Positions 26,896 through 38,400 of a stretch of DNA of 64,000 nt are shown here, in pieces (position 1 is the stretch's first letter; each line of letters opens with the position of its first letter). The position numbers and the translations under genes were made by a program. The notes below the pieces were generated by a model that did not search any database, was not told where the DNA came from, and was given only the letters and a program-made list of their open reading frames with translations. The stretch covers positions 62,001-126,000 of the forward strand of contig JABSRB010000011.1 in NCBI GenBank assembly GCA_013215375.1. The letters are read 5' to 3'. This stretch comes from Oceanospirillaceae bacterium. Its GTDB lineage: Bacteria; Pseudomonadota; Gammaproteobacteria; Pseudomonadales; Balneatricaceae.

Positions 26896-28971
26896 ATGAT
26901 GTCCACTCAACCAAAGCAGCTACAGCAGGCTGTTAGAAAATCAATATTCCTCGGAACTCTGTCGACTACCTTAGCTTTTACAGTAGCCATTAGTGCACAG
27001 GCAACTGAAACCTTAGTGGTCACGGCCAGCGCTTTAAAAGTGGACACGCCGATGGCTGAGACGCCAAAGTCAGTATCTGTTATTAGTCAAACAACACTAG
27101 AAAACCGTAGCGTGCAAAAATTAGATGAGGCGATGCGTTACACCGCAGGCGTACTATCGGCACCATATGGCGCTGATAATGATGCAGATTGGTTTAAAGT
27201 ACGCGGCTTTGATGCAGCAACTTACCTCAATGGTAACCGCGTATTTAAAGACGGCTATTACTCATGGATGATTGAGCCAGTTGGCCTTGCAAGCGTTGAA
27301 GTTGTTAAAGGCCCCGCCTCTATCTTGTTTGGAGCAGCGCCTCCTGGTGGCGCAGTTAACGCAGTACAAAAAACACCGACGAAGACACCTCAAGGAAATA
27401 TAGCAGTGGAGGTTGGCAGTCGTAATCATACTCAAATATCTCTCGATCAATCCGGATGGCTTGACGAAAATGGCGATAAGCGCTATCGCGTTGTCTCTGT
27501 GTTGCGAGATCAAGACGGTGAACTCGAGGGTACAGATAATCAACGTTTGTATTTAGCTCCCAGCTTAAGCATCGACATTTCAGCGCAAACCAAAATCACA
27601 TTTTTAGGCAGTTTCCTTAAAGACTCTGGCGTGCCGACCAACCCGTTTTTCCCCGCTTACGGTACCTTGATCTCCGCTGTAGAGGGAAAAATCGATCCGT
27701 CGACCAACTTCGGTGAGCCAGGTTATGATGCCTATGAGCGCACGCAAGCTTCAATTGGTTATCAACTTGAACATCAATTAGATGCAACTTGGACACTGAG
27801 CCAAAACTTTAACTATGGCTACAATGACCAGTTATTACACAGCACTTATGCATTCCCCAACTCGACATCAACCACTTTGTCTCGCGGCCATGTCTATCGC
27901 GAAGGCAACAGCTACAGCACTACGTTAGATAACAAAGCAATCGCCAAATGGGATAGCGATAATACTGAGCACACCTTGTTATTAGGAGTCGATTTACAAC
28001 AGCATATCAATGATGGCAAAGAAATTGATAGCTACGGATTTAATGCCATCGATGCGCTTAATCCTGTCTATGGCAACCACACCCCTGTTGACACAGACAC
28101 AGCGACTAAACGCGAAATTTCCAAGCAACAGATAAGTGCCTATGCACAGTATCAGTCCACTTTTGATCAACAGTGGGTGGCAGTGTTAGGAGCGCGCTTC
28201 GATTTTGTAAATACTAAGAACAACAATCTGAGTAGCAACGTTAAAGAACAGCGTAAAGATCGTCAAACCTCGCTCAATTTAGGTTTAATGTATCTCGCTG
28301 AAAACGGTCTTGCACCTTATATAAACTATTCAGAATCTTTTGAAGTGCTAAGCACCGTCGACTCCACTACTAGTAAGCTGTACAAGCCTTTAGAGGGACG
28401 TCAAACTGAGATAGGCATTAAATATACACCCGAAGATTTCGATGGCTATTTCAATGTTGCCTGGTTTGATATAAAACAGAAAAATGCCTTAGTCACCGAC
28501 CCTACTACTTGGGTTAAAACCCAAACGGGCGAAGTTACCTCACAAGGTATTGAAGCAGAAGTAGTTGCGCAGCTTAACGATCATCTGCAAGTAGGCGCTA
28601 ACTACACTTACACAGATGTACGTACCGATGAAACGAGTGGCCAAGGCACCCAACAAGCCGGGTTAGTCCCACGCCACAGTGCTGCAACTTGGTTCGAATA
28701 TGATATGAAAGCAACCGCTCAACAGGGCTTTAGTTTTGGTAGTGGGTTGCGTTACACAGGCGCTAGTGTCGATAATCCAGGAAGCAGTGATTTAGAAGTA
28801 CCAGGTCACCTTGTGGTAGATGCTCATGCAAAATATCAGTTCAACAAACAGTGGCAGGCACAGTTAAATGTAAGTAATTTGACCGATAAAGAGTACGTTT
28901 CAAGTTGTGACTACTACTGCTATTTAGGCGAATCTCGTAAAGTTGTCGCTCAAATAAAATATAACTGGTAG
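26896..28971 (+). CDS. TonB-dependent siderophore receptor (FhuA/FhuE/FoxA type)
   Basis: 691 residues. Signal peptide cleaved near SAQA-TE, then a TonB box-like ETLVVTAS at the mature N-terminus. The plug domain spans about 50-160 (RYTAGVLSAPYG; WFKVRGFD; VEVVKGPASILFGAAPPGGAVN, typical of siderophore receptors). The 22-strand barrel ends with Trp (KYNW), as outer-membrane proteins do. Near the end two close cysteines (SCDYYCYLG) are typical of FhuA-like receptors. It imports a ferric siderophore, probably a hydroxamate given fhuCDB nearby. An AAGGAAAGC RBS precedes the ATG pair (26896/26899). Confidence 0.95.
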   Translation: MMSTQPKQLQQAVRKSIFLGTLSTTLAFTVAISAQATETLVVTASALKVDTPMAETPKSVSVISQTTLENRSVQKLDEAMRYTAGVLSAPYGADNDADWFKVRGFDAATYLNGNRVFKDGYYSWMIEPVGLASVEVVKGPASILFGAAPPGGAVNAVQKTPTKTPQGNIAVEVGSRNHTQISLDQSGWLDENGDKRYRVVSVLRDQDGELEGTDNQRLYLAPSLSIDISAQTKITFLGSFLKDSGVPTNPFFPAYGTLISAVEGKIDPSTNFGEPGYDAYERTQASIGYQLEHQLDATWTLSQNFNYGYNDQLLHSTYAFPNSTSTTLSRGHVYREGNSYSTTLDNKAIAKWDSDNTEHTLLLGVDLQQHINDGKEIDSYGFNAIDALNPVYGNHTPVDTDTATKREISKQQISAYAQYQSTFDQQWVAVLGARFDFVNTKNNNLSSNVKEQRKDRQTSLNLGLMYLAENGLAPYINYSESFEVLSTVDSTTSKLYKPLEGRQTEIGIKYTPEDFDGYFNVAWFDIKQKNALVTDPTTWVKTQTGEVTSQGIEAEVVAQLNDHLQVGANYTYTDVRTDETSGQGTQQAGLVPRHSAATWFEYDMKATAQQGFSFGSGLRYTGASVDNPGSSDLEVPGHLVVDAHAKYQFNKQWQAQLNVSNLTDKEYVSSCDYYCYLGESRKVVAQIKYNW

Positions 28972-29051
28972 CCCTTAAGCTTCTCTAATCGCTAGGTACG
29001 ATTTCTAACTTGAGATCAAGCAATGTCACTAGCACAGAGAGTAACCCAAAT

Positions 29052-29085
29052 AAAAACAGCTAGTGTCGCCACTAGCTGTTTTTTT
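29052..29085 (+). terminator. Terminator after the siderophore receptor; rest of 28972-29495 gene-free
   Basis: Perfect 14-bp stem AAAAACAGCTAGTG / CACTAGCTGTTTTT with a 4-nt loop and T-run. An open frame that runs through it (29023-29304) is therefore not believed. No other element recognised before the chemotaxis gene. Confidence 0.9.
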
Positions 29086-29495
29086 ATTTTGGAGAACTCA
29101 CTTACACACGCACAACTAAAATCGTCTCCGTATCGCCACCATTGCGCGAACAAGATTTGCACAATAAGACCATTCAAGTGTGTTGCCTATTTCAACAAAC
29201 AATTTATTAGATTCACCTCGACACCTACGAAAACCATTCAAAACGCTGAGAGCTTAGAAAAACAGGTAATAATCTTTATTAACAACAACCGAAAACATCA
29301 CTAATACAAGACTCAATTAATCATCCAGGCTCAAGGTTGTTATCATTTAACATCAATGGCTTATTCTTGTGAATCTGCAAATAATAACCTACGAAATACA
29401 GGGGCTTTATTACTGTAAACCTTTCTATACATTCCAAAACTTAGACTATACTGATGTAAAAACTTAACTTGCCTCCTCAATATATAGGGATTTAT

Positions 29496-31376
29496 ATGAA
29501 GGTTTCACACAAAGTCGTCATTATTTCATCAGTCATCGTCATTGTAACCTTCACCCTATTTTCATGGACACAATACCAATCGGTTAAGACTGCACTCTAC
29601 CAAGCGGCTAAGTTAAATGTGGACCAAACCTCTAAAATTGTCTCGGGGCAAATAGCTAGGTGGTTGAATAACAAGCTTGAATTAATCGATATTGTCGCCC
29701 GCTCTATTAATAATGACTTTAGCCCTGGCAATATTCAAAAAGAATTTAACAACCCGATTTTAAAAGATAAGTTCGTGCTGATTTTTGGCGGTTTAGACAC
29801 TGATGGCCAGCCAATTACCAACAGTAAAACTTGGTCATCCCCTGGCTGGGATGCCAGAAAACGTCCTTGGTACAACGTGGCTCGTGACAATGATCGCGCC
29901 ATCTTAACAGCGCCCTATCAATCCTCAAGTACTAAAAAAATGCTTATTTCAGCAGTCGCTAAGCTCACCAACGAGCAGAAATTTGCAGGGGCTTTTGGCG
30001 GCGATATTAGCTTAGAGGGAATTTCTCAAGCCATCAACCAAGTCACTTTCAACAATACCGGCTATGCATTTGTGATTGATGCAGAGGGCCTTATTGTCAG
30101 CCACCCAGATCCTGCTTTGAACGGTAAAAAGCTGCGAGACCTATTTGTGACTCAAACCCCTGAAATTAGCCATGAATTTCAGGAGCTACCGCTCAATGAC
30201 AAAACCTTATACGTCAGTTTTCAATCGCTCACTGAGCTGCGAGACAAGCAGTGGTATTTAGGTATTGCACTAGAGAAAGACAAAGTATTGGCGCAAGCCA
30301 CCTCCTTCGGTATATCAGCCATTATCGGTGCTTTTTTATGTGCCTTGATCTGCTCTGTTGCCTTGTTCATCTCTATTACTAGAACCTTGCGCCCACTGAA
30401 GAAGCTCAACCAATCGCTGGTAGACATCAGCAGCGGTGAGGGAGATTTAACGCATAGATTACACACCGACAGTACCGATGAATTTGGCAGTGTCTCGAAA
30501 AACTTCAACCGCTTCATCTCCCAGTTACAAAGCATCATCATCGATGTTAAACACGTATCCGTTGATATCCGCTCCAATACCCAAAAGAGCTCCGTTGTAT
30601 CTATTGAGGCAGCTCAAGGGTTAGTGAAACAATTAGAACAGCTAGATAGCTTAGCGGCGGCCATGGATGAGATGAATCTAGAATCAAAAAAAGTGGTGCA
30701 TAACGCGCAGGCTAGTGTGGAACTTAGTCAGTTGACTGATACAGCAGCAGCAGATGGCACCGTTATCATGGCAGACACTTCACAACATATTGAGAATTTG
30801 CTGCAGGAAATGGAGCAAGCAAGCGAGGCAGTCGATAAGCTAAAGGTTTACTCCAATGAGATTGAATCGGTTTTGACGGCCATTACTGGCATTGCCGAAC
30901 AGACCAATTTACTCGCCTTAAATGCCGCCATTGAAGCCGCCAGAGCCGGTGAGTCTGGCCGTGGTTTTGCTGTGGTAGCCGATGAGGTACGCACACTGGC
31001 AGTACGTACCCAAAACTCCACAGATGAGACCAGCAAAATTATCAGAAACTTACAGGAGGGGGTACAAAATGCCATTAACAAAATAGATTCAAGTAAAAAT
31101 GTTGCCAGCGAAACCAATCAAACGGCTGAAAAAGCCAACCTCATATTCTCTAAAATACGCTCTTCTATCAGCGATATAAAAGAGTTAAGTATCGAAATTT
31201 CCGAAGCGGCTAAACATCAAAATGAAACCAGTGAAGAGATAAATACTAACACCAATAAAATTCGTGACATTAGCCAGGGAGTATTCCAGCAAGCGCAAGA
31301 TCAGAGCGAGCTGTGTCAAATCATGGTGCAATCTACCGATGAGCAAGATAATGTGCTGAAGAAGTTTAAAGTGTAA
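29496..31376 (+). CDS. Methyl-accepting chemotaxis protein with dCACHE sensor
   Basis: 626 residues from ATG 29496 with AGGGA upstream. TM1 about 5-28. A double-CACHE periplasmic domain spans about 30-270 ([14 protein letters not shown] and [11 protein letters not shown] are hallmarks, often amino-acid or carboxylate sensors). TM2 about 275-298; HAMP about 300-350. The cytoplasmic signalling hairpin has the conserved tip [19 protein letters not shown]. It should modulate CheA and steer motility toward a small molecule. No che genes are nearby, so it plugs into a system encoded elsewhere. Confidence 0.95.
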   Translation: MKVSHKVVIISSVIVIVTFTLFSWTQYQSVKTALYQAAKLNVDQTSKIVSGQIARWLNNKLELIDIVARSINNDFSPGNIQKEFNNPILKDKFVLIFGGLDTDGQPITNSKTWSSPGWDARKRPWYNVARDNDRAILTAPYQSSSTKKMLISAVAKLTNEQKFAGAFGGDISLEGISQAINQVTFNNTGYAFVIDAEGLIVSHPDPALNGKKLRDLFVTQTPEISHEFQELPLNDKTLYVSFQSLTELRDKQWYLGIALEKDKVLAQATSFGISAIIGAFLCALICSVALFISITRTLRPLKKLNQSLVDISSGEGDLTHRLHTDSTDEFGSVSKNFNRFISQLQSIIIDVKHVSVDIRSNTQKSSVVSIEAAQGLVKQLEQLDSLAAAMDEMNLESKKVVHNAQASVELSQLTDTAAADGTVIMADTSQHIENLLQEMEQASEAVDKLKVYSNEIESVLTAITGIAEQTNLLALNAAIEAARAGESGRGFAVVADEVRTLAVRTQNSTDETSKIIRNLQEGVQNAINKIDSSKNVASETNQTAEKANLIFSKIRSSISDIKELSIEISEAAKHQNETSEEINTNTNKIRDISQGVFQQAQDQSELCQIMVQSTDEQDNVLKKFKV

Positions 31377-31947
31377 GCAGCTTTTAAGGATCATATTATC
31401 GCTGTTCAAAAAATCATAAAATGCATCTTCCAACATCGCTGCCGCGAACCAAAATTGGCGGCAGTTGAACTGGATTTTTAACCACTAGTTGTCTATTTAA
31501 TTCATAGCCAGCCACTGCAACGTCCATGTTCAACAACCTCACATATTAAGTAACAATCTCACACTCAATCAAAAATCGGGTATTTCTTTACTAAACTCAT
31601 TTCCTTTACTAGGCTTTTAACATCGAATTTGCGGGCATAGCTATACCTGCTTTCAGATGCTTGTCGAGTTGGGTCGACCTCAGCCTAATTAAGCAAGTTC
31701 GAGACTGGTTTCGTGGCGTATGCGTAACACAAGTTGTGTTGAGTCATGAATCATACAGCCCCGAAAGTGTAAGCATAAAGGCATATGAGTAACAGCAGGC
31801 TATTTAACATTAATCTAATAGATTCAGATTTTCACAGTTTTAGCGGTGCATAGGATGTATTTCATACATCCTATGCAAGGAACATGGGTAGCCTAAAACC
31901 TCTATGAAAACCTTGCGTGAGAGTTATTAGATATTGAGGGCTATACA
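31377..31947. other. 571-bp gene-free spacer with a perfect 14-bp hairpin (31847-31877)
   Basis: TGCATAGGATGTAT and ATACATCCTATGCA form perfect arms with a 3-nt loop, 70 bp before the kinase start; no T-run follows. AACACAA-G-TTGTGTT is a shorter palindrome near 31725-31740. No coding sequence recognised. Confidence 0.6.
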
Positions 31948-33660
31948 TTGATTCGAATAATTAAAACTTTTGCGACCAATCTAAGAGAAGTGTTGCCTTT
32001 TGTCGGCAATCAACAAGCCTATGGTATTGGTCGTAGATTACTCTTTTCAGTGCTTTTCATCAGCTCCCTATTTGTATTGATACAAACCAGCTTACAACTC
32101 AAATGGAACTATGATTCGGGCATAGAAGATATCGAACAAATGTTCTCGCAGATTGAGCTTGGTTACAAAGACAGCCTAACTAAAAGTTTATGGGAAATGC
32201 ACATCGAGCAATTAAAGAGTAGCGCCATCGGCATCCAACAAATGCCTGGAGTAATCAGCGTTGAAATTTATGAAAGTGTCAGGAACATCACTAGCGGCAG
32301 CTATGACAATATTACTTTAACCAGTACTGGCGAGCGACCTAACAGTAATTTTGTAACACGGGATATTCCGATAAAGTTCGATGGTTCTGCGATAGGTAAT
32401 CTGAGAATATTTATAACCTTAGAGGATTTATACAGCGAACTGTTCCATCAATTTATCTTCATCATTATATTCCAGATCATAAAGACCTTACTTGTTTCTA
32501 TTTTTATTTTAGCGACTTTTAATTATTTAGTGACTAGGCACCTCACGCTGATGGCCAATTTTTCAAGGGCAACCAATTTAGGTAATCTCGACGAATTACT
32601 TGAACTTGATCGGGACGAATACTCTCGTCCCGACGAGCTGAGTTTAATGGTTAAAGCACTTAACGATACTAAAAGAAATCTAAAGAAACTGTTTGAGTCT
32701 GAGCAAACAGCCGTAAAACTAGAGGTAGAATTGGAGAAAAATGCTGAAAAGGTAATACTGCAGAAAAATCATCGACATTTAATGGAACAAAAAAACGAAG
32801 TGCTAGAAAAACAAAACAACCGTTTAGCCACTACTATAAACACCTTGAAAGTCACTCAACAAAAACTGGTTAACTCAGAAAAAATGGCCGCTTTGGGGGG
32901 CATGGTACAAGGAGTAGCCCACGAGCTTAATACGCCACTGGGACTTTCTATCACTGGCGTTTCTCACATAGAGACAGAAACCCATGGACTGATAGCAAAA
33001 CTGTCTGCTAATCAGATGAAAAAATCCGATTTAGATAACTATCTATCAACAGCGAGTGATATGTCCTCCTCTATCAGTGCCAGTCTAGCGCAAGCGGCTA
33101 GTTTAATACGCTCTTTTAAAATGCTCTCCCCAGAGGAACACCAAGAGCTTATATCTACTTTTGACTTGCATGAAAATTTAGAAGATGTTTGCAGTAGCTT
33201 GCGCCGAAAACTACAGGAAAAAAACATAATAATCAGTCATAACCTCCCCGCTAAGACACAAGCTACAAGCTATCCAGGGATTCTTTTTCAAGTTTATAGC
33301 AACTTAATAAGCAACTCAGTATTACACGCATTTGAACATATCGACGGCGGAGAGATAACGATTAAATTTAACAGAGTTAATGACCTTTATTACAGCATAT
33401 CTTTTACCGACAATGGCTGTGGCATGGATGATGACACCCTCAAAAATATATATCAGCCATTCTTCACCACCAAACGTGCTAACGGGGGCACTGGCCTTGG
33501 GATGAATATTATTTACACTTTGATATCTGAAAAACTAAAAGGGGAGATTCATGTCGAGAGCGCACTAGATAAAGGCACTACATTTACCATGAGTTTACCC
33601 TTTGACAGCGCGCAACAGCACCTTACTGAGATTATCGGTGAGGAAACCTTACAACCATAA
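31948..33660 (+). CDS. Membrane sensor histidine kinase (orphan)
   Basis: 570 residues from a TTG start with GAGGG upstream. TM1 near 33-53, a periplasmic domain of about 115 residues, TM2 near 168-195. A HAMP-like region is followed by a coiled coil (about 245-305, rich in Lys/Glu/Asn). HisKA has phospho-acceptor His325 (GVAHELNTPLGL), and HATPase has DNGCGMDD and NGGTGLGMNI. No receiver domain or response regulator is adjacent. The next gene, 15 bp downstream, encodes a periplasmic solute-binding protein, suggesting the kinase may read that protein's ligand state. Confidence 0.93.
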   Translation: MIRIIKTFATNLREVLPFVGNQQAYGIGRRLLFSVLFISSLFVLIQTSLQLKWNYDSGIEDIEQMFSQIELGYKDSLTKSLWEMHIEQLKSSAIGIQQMPGVISVEIYESVRNITSGSYDNITLTSTGERPNSNFVTRDIPIKFDGSAIGNLRIFITLEDLYSELFHQFIFIIIFQIIKTLLVSIFILATFNYLVTRHLTLMANFSRATNLGNLDELLELDRDEYSRPDELSLMVKALNDTKRNLKKLFESEQTAVKLEVELEKNAEKVILQKNHRHLMEQKNEVLEKQNNRLATTINTLKVTQQKLVNSEKMAALGGMVQGVAHELNTPLGLSITGVSHIETETHGLIAKLSANQMKKSDLDNYLSTASDMSSSISASLAQAASLIRSFKMLSPEEHQELISTFDLHENLEDVCSSLRRKLQEKNIIISHNLPAKTQATSYPGILFQVYSNLISNSVLHAFEHIDGGEITIKFNRVNDLYYSISFTDNGCGMDDDTLKNIYQPFFTTKRANGGTGLGMNIIYTLISEKLKGEIHVESALDKGTTFTMSLPFDSAQQHLTEIIGEETLQP

Positions 33661-33675
33661 TATTTAGGATAACCT

Positions 33676-34392
33676 ATGAGATTAACATTTAAACTAATAA
33701 CGCTTTTAAGCTTTTTTTTGAGTGCATCCATTACTCATGCACAACAATCTTTGGTATTTACCGTGGGAGAAGGTGCTGTTATACAAGAAATATCAATGCG
33801 GGTTTTGACCGAGGCCTACCAAAAACTAGATATCAATATTCAAGTAAAAAAAATGCCCAATGCCCGCGCCCTGAAATCTGCCAATAACGGCACTTTTGAC
33901 GGCGATGTCTCCAGAGTTAAAAGTATCGAAGCTAAATTCGCCAATCTCATTCGGGTTCCTATTGAAATTAACTATTTGCAAGCACAAGCTTTTTCGGCAG
34001 ACAAATCTCTCGCTATTGATGGTTGGGACAGCCTTAAAGACAAAATCCTGATTAGCGTATTAGGTATTAAATTTGTTGAGAATAATTTAAAAAAGCGCAA
34101 CATTGCCTGTAATTTTTTACCCTCTTTCACTCAGGCGATGAAAATGCTTGATCGCGGCCGGGCAGACGCCGCTATTTTTCCCCGCATCGTCGGCATAACC
34201 GCCAGCAGAGATGCCGGCACCCCCAATGTACTGCCTATCGGTGAACCGCTGATGAAACTTTCCCTGTTCCATTACATTAACAAAAAACATCAAGCGACTG
34301 CCGATAAGTTGGCAGTGGTTTTAAAGCAGATGAAAACCAGCGGTCGTATCAGTGAAATACGCGATCAGTATGTGAAAGAAAAAAGTTTCTAA
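33676..34392 (+). CDS. Periplasmic solute-binding protein, family 3-like, paired with the kinase
   Basis: 238 residues with a signal peptide (about 1-22, cleaved near THA-QQ). The short single-unit binding fold starts LVFTVGEGAVIQEI and later has MLDRGRADAAIFPR, typical of amino-acid-type binding proteins lacking their own transporter. AGGATAACCT precedes ATG, 15 bp after the kinase stop. No ABC permease is near. It resembles the protein at 60986-61687 (same size; shared GR-D-A/V-pattern and HYI-KKH near the C-terminus). Role as a co-receptor is inference. Confidence 0.85.
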   Translation: MRLTFKLITLLSFFLSASITHAQQSLVFTVGEGAVIQEISMRVLTEAYQKLDINIQVKKMPNARALKSANNGTFDGDVSRVKSIEAKFANLIRVPIEINYLQAQAFSADKSLAIDGWDSLKDKILISVLGIKFVENNLKKRNIACNFLPSFTQAMKMLDRGRADAAIFPRIVGITASRDAGTPNVLPIGEPLMKLSLFHYINKKHQATADKLAVVLKQMKTSGRISEIRDQYVKEKSF

Positions 34393-34628
34393 ACAGTAGA
34401 TTCGATAGCAGTCGGGCCGTCTTATCTATCACTTTTTTTGTGTTCGAGCTATCGAGAGGATCAATGTGAAAAGGTGATATTTTTCACAGCGAACCGCAGG
34501 TAGTTCAAGGTAAGCTTGTACGACTATGCGCCAAAAAGAAAGGCTAATCCATTGCTTTGCAATAGCTGCAATTAGCTAAGCGGTGCGCAGATTACACTTG
34601 TGGCTCGACTTGTAATAAAGGCAACTAG

Positions 34629-34946
34629 TTAAACATTAAGTTGTTTTGCTTGGTTGATATAATAAGTAAGTTCCTGGTAAGAGGGCTTATTAATATGGAA
34701 CACTTTGATCTTTTTCCCACTGCCCTTGAGCCCGCCAAATTTGTCTTCTAACAACACACCTTTTAAGAAACCAATATCAACACCATTGGCCATTGTTCTT
34801 ACATGGCACAAACCAGATCCAGCATAATGGTAAGTGGTAATTCGCGCCTTTTTCGACTCTGAAACATTGTTATCTTCTAGCAGAAGACTTCTTACCTGCA
34901 AAAAGAGTTGTTTATATTCTGATTTTAGATCTTTATCAAACTGCAT
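34629..34946 (-). CDS. DUF1801-like small protein
   Basis: 105 residues from ATG 34946 (a longer frame to 35003 adds a hydrophobic stretch but no better RBS). FDKDLKSEYKQLFLQVRSLL, then ITTYHYAGSGLCHVR and DIGFLKGVLL, recall the DUF1801/YdhG-like fold. Function unknown. Minus strand, alone between plus-strand genes. Confidence 0.65.
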   Translation of the reverse strand: MQFDKDLKSEYKQLFLQVRSLLLEDNNVSESKKARITTYHYAGSGLCHVRTMANGVDIGFLKGVLLEDKFGGLKGSGKKIKVFHINKPSYQELTYYINQAKQLNV

Positions 34947-35437
34947 TTCAATCGCCCTATCTATATAAAAGAACAGAGTATATATGCAGGCTACTGCCAG
35001 CATTGTGTCAGCAGTGTTTGCATTGCAGTCTTAACTAATCCCCAACAGTTTTGTGATAATGGTTAAATGTCACACCACATTTCACCAAACTTTCTGCTGT
35101 TTAAGCGCGTTATTAAACTTTTTTTGCTGTTTTTAAATAGATAAACAACATTTATTTTCAATCCTCCAAATTGGTTCTAAGCCTCGAGATTACTGATCAA
35201 ATGGGTAATTACCATTCAAACAACAAACAAATAGAAACAATAACGATTTGCATTAGCTTTTATCAATGTGTATTCTGCATCGCCCTGCTTGAGGAACTTG
35301 ATGTCAGCGCCTGTAAATCAAGGCTTACAGAGCATAACTGGCTATCCACAGGAGTGAGTCATTAACCTAGATTCAACCGTTGAATCTAGGATTAACATCA
35401 ACAGGACAATTTATAGTATTTAGTTTTAAGCGATAGG
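34947..35437. promoter_or_regulatory. Spacer upstream of the glutamate synthase with a 25-bp perfect palindrome (35366-35390)
   Basis: CCTAGATTCAAC-C-GTTGAATCTAGG is a perfect 12-bp inverted repeat with a single central base, 48 bp before the gltB start. There is no T-run, so a protein-binding site is more likely than a terminator. GTTGAATCTAGGAT recurs at 57469-57482 in the thi operon, with an 8/9 paired left arm (57456-57464). The rest of the spacer shows nothing; a 64-codon open frame at 35171-35365 is not supported. Confidence 0.5.
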
Positions 35438-38400
35438 ATGGCTAAGATGAGAAGTTTATATGATAAAACGTTGGAATATTCTAGTTGCGGTGTCGGCTTT
35501 ATAACCCACAAACTCAGAGTTCAAACCCATGAACTTTTAAATCTGTCCCATCAAGCACTGTGCAAAATACCGCATCGCGGTGGCATGAACGCCCAAGGTA
35601 TTGGCGATGGCGCTGGCGTTAACATTGACTTATCGGTTAATTTTTATCGCCACTTAACTGGCAACAACTCCCTCGAAGAGGGCCGTTTTGGTGTAGGTAA
35701 CTTCTTTTACCCTATCGATGAAAGCGCCCATGCCCAAGCGGAGCAAATCATCAGTGATACCTTGCAGGAATATGGTTTAGAGATACTGCTTTGGCGCGAT
35801 GTAAAAGTAAATCCCGATGTTTTAAATAGTGCGAGCCAACAGGCACAGTTATCTATACGCCAAGTAGTGTTCAGCTGCCCAGCTGCACTGACTAATCAAT
35901 CAGACTTTGAAGCGCTTATCAATGAAGCGATACTCGATATAGAAGAACCCGCTTTTCAAGCTGAGAATTTACAAGGTTTTTATCCACTGTCGATTAGCTC
36001 GTACACACAAGTGTATAAAGGTCGCCTAAACAGTTGGGAGGTGATGCCCTACTTCCAAGATTTACAACATCCACAACATTGCATTAAAACCTTATTCTTT
36101 CACACCCGCTTCTCTACTAACACTGCACCTAACCCCATTTTTGCCCAACCTTTTAGGCGCATGGCGCACAACGGTGAGCTCAACACTGATAAAAAGAATC
36201 GCCTCAGTGAAAATGCGATTTCCAAATTTCAGATCAAAATTGTCATTTTCCCCAAGGGTCAGTCTGACTCGGCGCGTTTAGACCAAACTCTAGCGAGACG
36301 TATTACAGAAGACAAGATGGACATCGTTGAAGCGATATTGGCAATGATGCCGCCCGCTTGGGAAAACGACGCCACACTCAGTGATGAAGTACGCGCAATG
36401 CTGGAGTACTACAGCCTCAGCGAAGAGAAAAACGACGGCCCCGCTGCCATTATCTTCAGTGATGGCATAAAAATAGGCGCGCGTTTAGATCGCCTCGGCC
36501 TGCGACCACTACGCACCGTTGAGACCCAAGAGTACTTCGCGGTGATGAGCGAGGCGGGGCAAATCGACTTCCCCGCTGACACTATTGTACGTCGCGGTCG
36601 CGTTGAGGCTGGCGGCATGGTGGTGTTTGACCACGCCCGTGGTGAAATACAGTACACCGAGTCGATATTAGCGTCCCTGGCGGCAAAGGAAGACTACCCA
36701 TTACTGCTGGAAAAAACCCGACTGCATTTATCCAGTTTACCCGCGCTGACGCTACAAGATGTGCAAATTCGCTCTGAATTGTCTATCGCTGCACGCATGG
36801 TCGCCTACAGTTTGAATCAGGAGAGTTTTAAATTCATGCTCGATCCTATGCTGCAATCGGGCATGGAGAAAATCTCGGCCATGGGCTACGGCATCGCTCC
36901 CAACGCCCTCAATATCGATGAAGGAGGCATGTCGCGCTATTTTAGCCAGCGCTTTGCTCAGATTACCAACCCGCCGCTCGACAGCATTCGCGAAGCGGAC
37001 GGTATGACATTGCGCGTGGCACTGGGCCCTAAACCCAATTTTTATCAGGGATCAACGACTGACAAACCTCATCAGTTAGTGTTGCGCTCGCCTATTTTAC
37101 AACCGCCACAGCTACAGCAGATATTTAAGCAGCGACAATTGAAAGTAGAGAGCGTAGAGGCACTGTTCACCCCTGACCTAGTTCATGACACAGCCAATCA
37201 AAAAAACTTGCTAGAGGCGATAGAGCGCGTTTGTAGCCACGTGGAAGCATTAGCGCGTTCGCGCTGGGAAATCATTGTACTAACCGATCGTAATATCAGT
37301 GCACAGCGCGCTGCTATTCCAGCAATTATGATAATGGCCGCAGTCAATCAGCGTCTGATTAAACAGGGGCTGAGTTTTAATTGCAGTGTGATCTTTGAAA
37401 CAGGTCAGGCTGTGAGTACCCATGATATTGCCTGCCTGTTAGGTTTTGGCGCAGCAGCAGTTTGTCCGCTGAGCGTTTATTACCGCGCCCTGGAACTGGC
37501 CAGTGATGATACTGCGGCGCAACTTTCTTTGGATAACTTTCAAAAAGCGGTAGAAAAAGCGCTGATGAAAACCATGGGCAAGTTTGGCCTGTGTACCGCA
37601 GAGAGCTACATCGGCGGTGAGTTTTTTGAAGCGAACTTTATCGACACTAAAGAGCCGCAGTTGGCAAAATTTTTCCCCAACATCGATTCGCCCATTGGCG
37701 GCATCCGCTTTGCCGATCTCGCCAAGAGCGCCAGTCACTGGCACCGTAAAATATCCAGCATTCAAGGCAGCAATGAGATCCCGGTGCTGGGTTTGTTTAA
37801 AGAGCGCAGCGATGGGCCCGGCCACACCTTTGGCAATACCTCAGTGCGCGAATACCTGAACATGACGCAAGAGCAGATTCTATATACCGATGATCAGGAG
37901 ATATTAGAACAGCGCCAAATTTTACCCATCGACGATAGTTATCGCGATTTAGGTTTTGAGAAACTCAGTGCACAGCAAATTGACCGCGCGACTATCACCA
38001 GTGCCTACCGCTCGTTTTGTGAAAATTTATATGCCGAGCGCGATAAACGTCCCGCCTCCCTGAGAGATGTATTACAGCTGGCGATCAATATGGACAGCGC
38101 CCAGAGTATCGAGGATTTCAGTCAGTGTCTGGCAACCTTCAACCTAGAGGGTAATGCTAGCTATGCGGTGCAAGGGCTTAATGTTGCACATATTGAAGCG
38201 AGCCAGTGGTTAGTCACTCTCTCTAAACCTACCCCTGCGCGCTATATCGCACTGACTGCCGCCATCAAAGCGCATTTTCCAAACAGCACACTCGATACTT
38301 TAACCGTCAACAACTTAGACATCGCCGCCAACGGCCTAACCATCGTACTCAATCGTGCCGCTCATGTATTTTTTACTAAAATACACAGCGCACCAGCAGC

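Noticed and set aside
29023-29304. 93-codon frame after the siderophore receptor
   Set aside because: Runs through a strong terminator hairpin.
35171-35365. 64-codon frame upstream of gltB
   Set aside because: No RBS, low-complexity composition, no family; probably promoter region.
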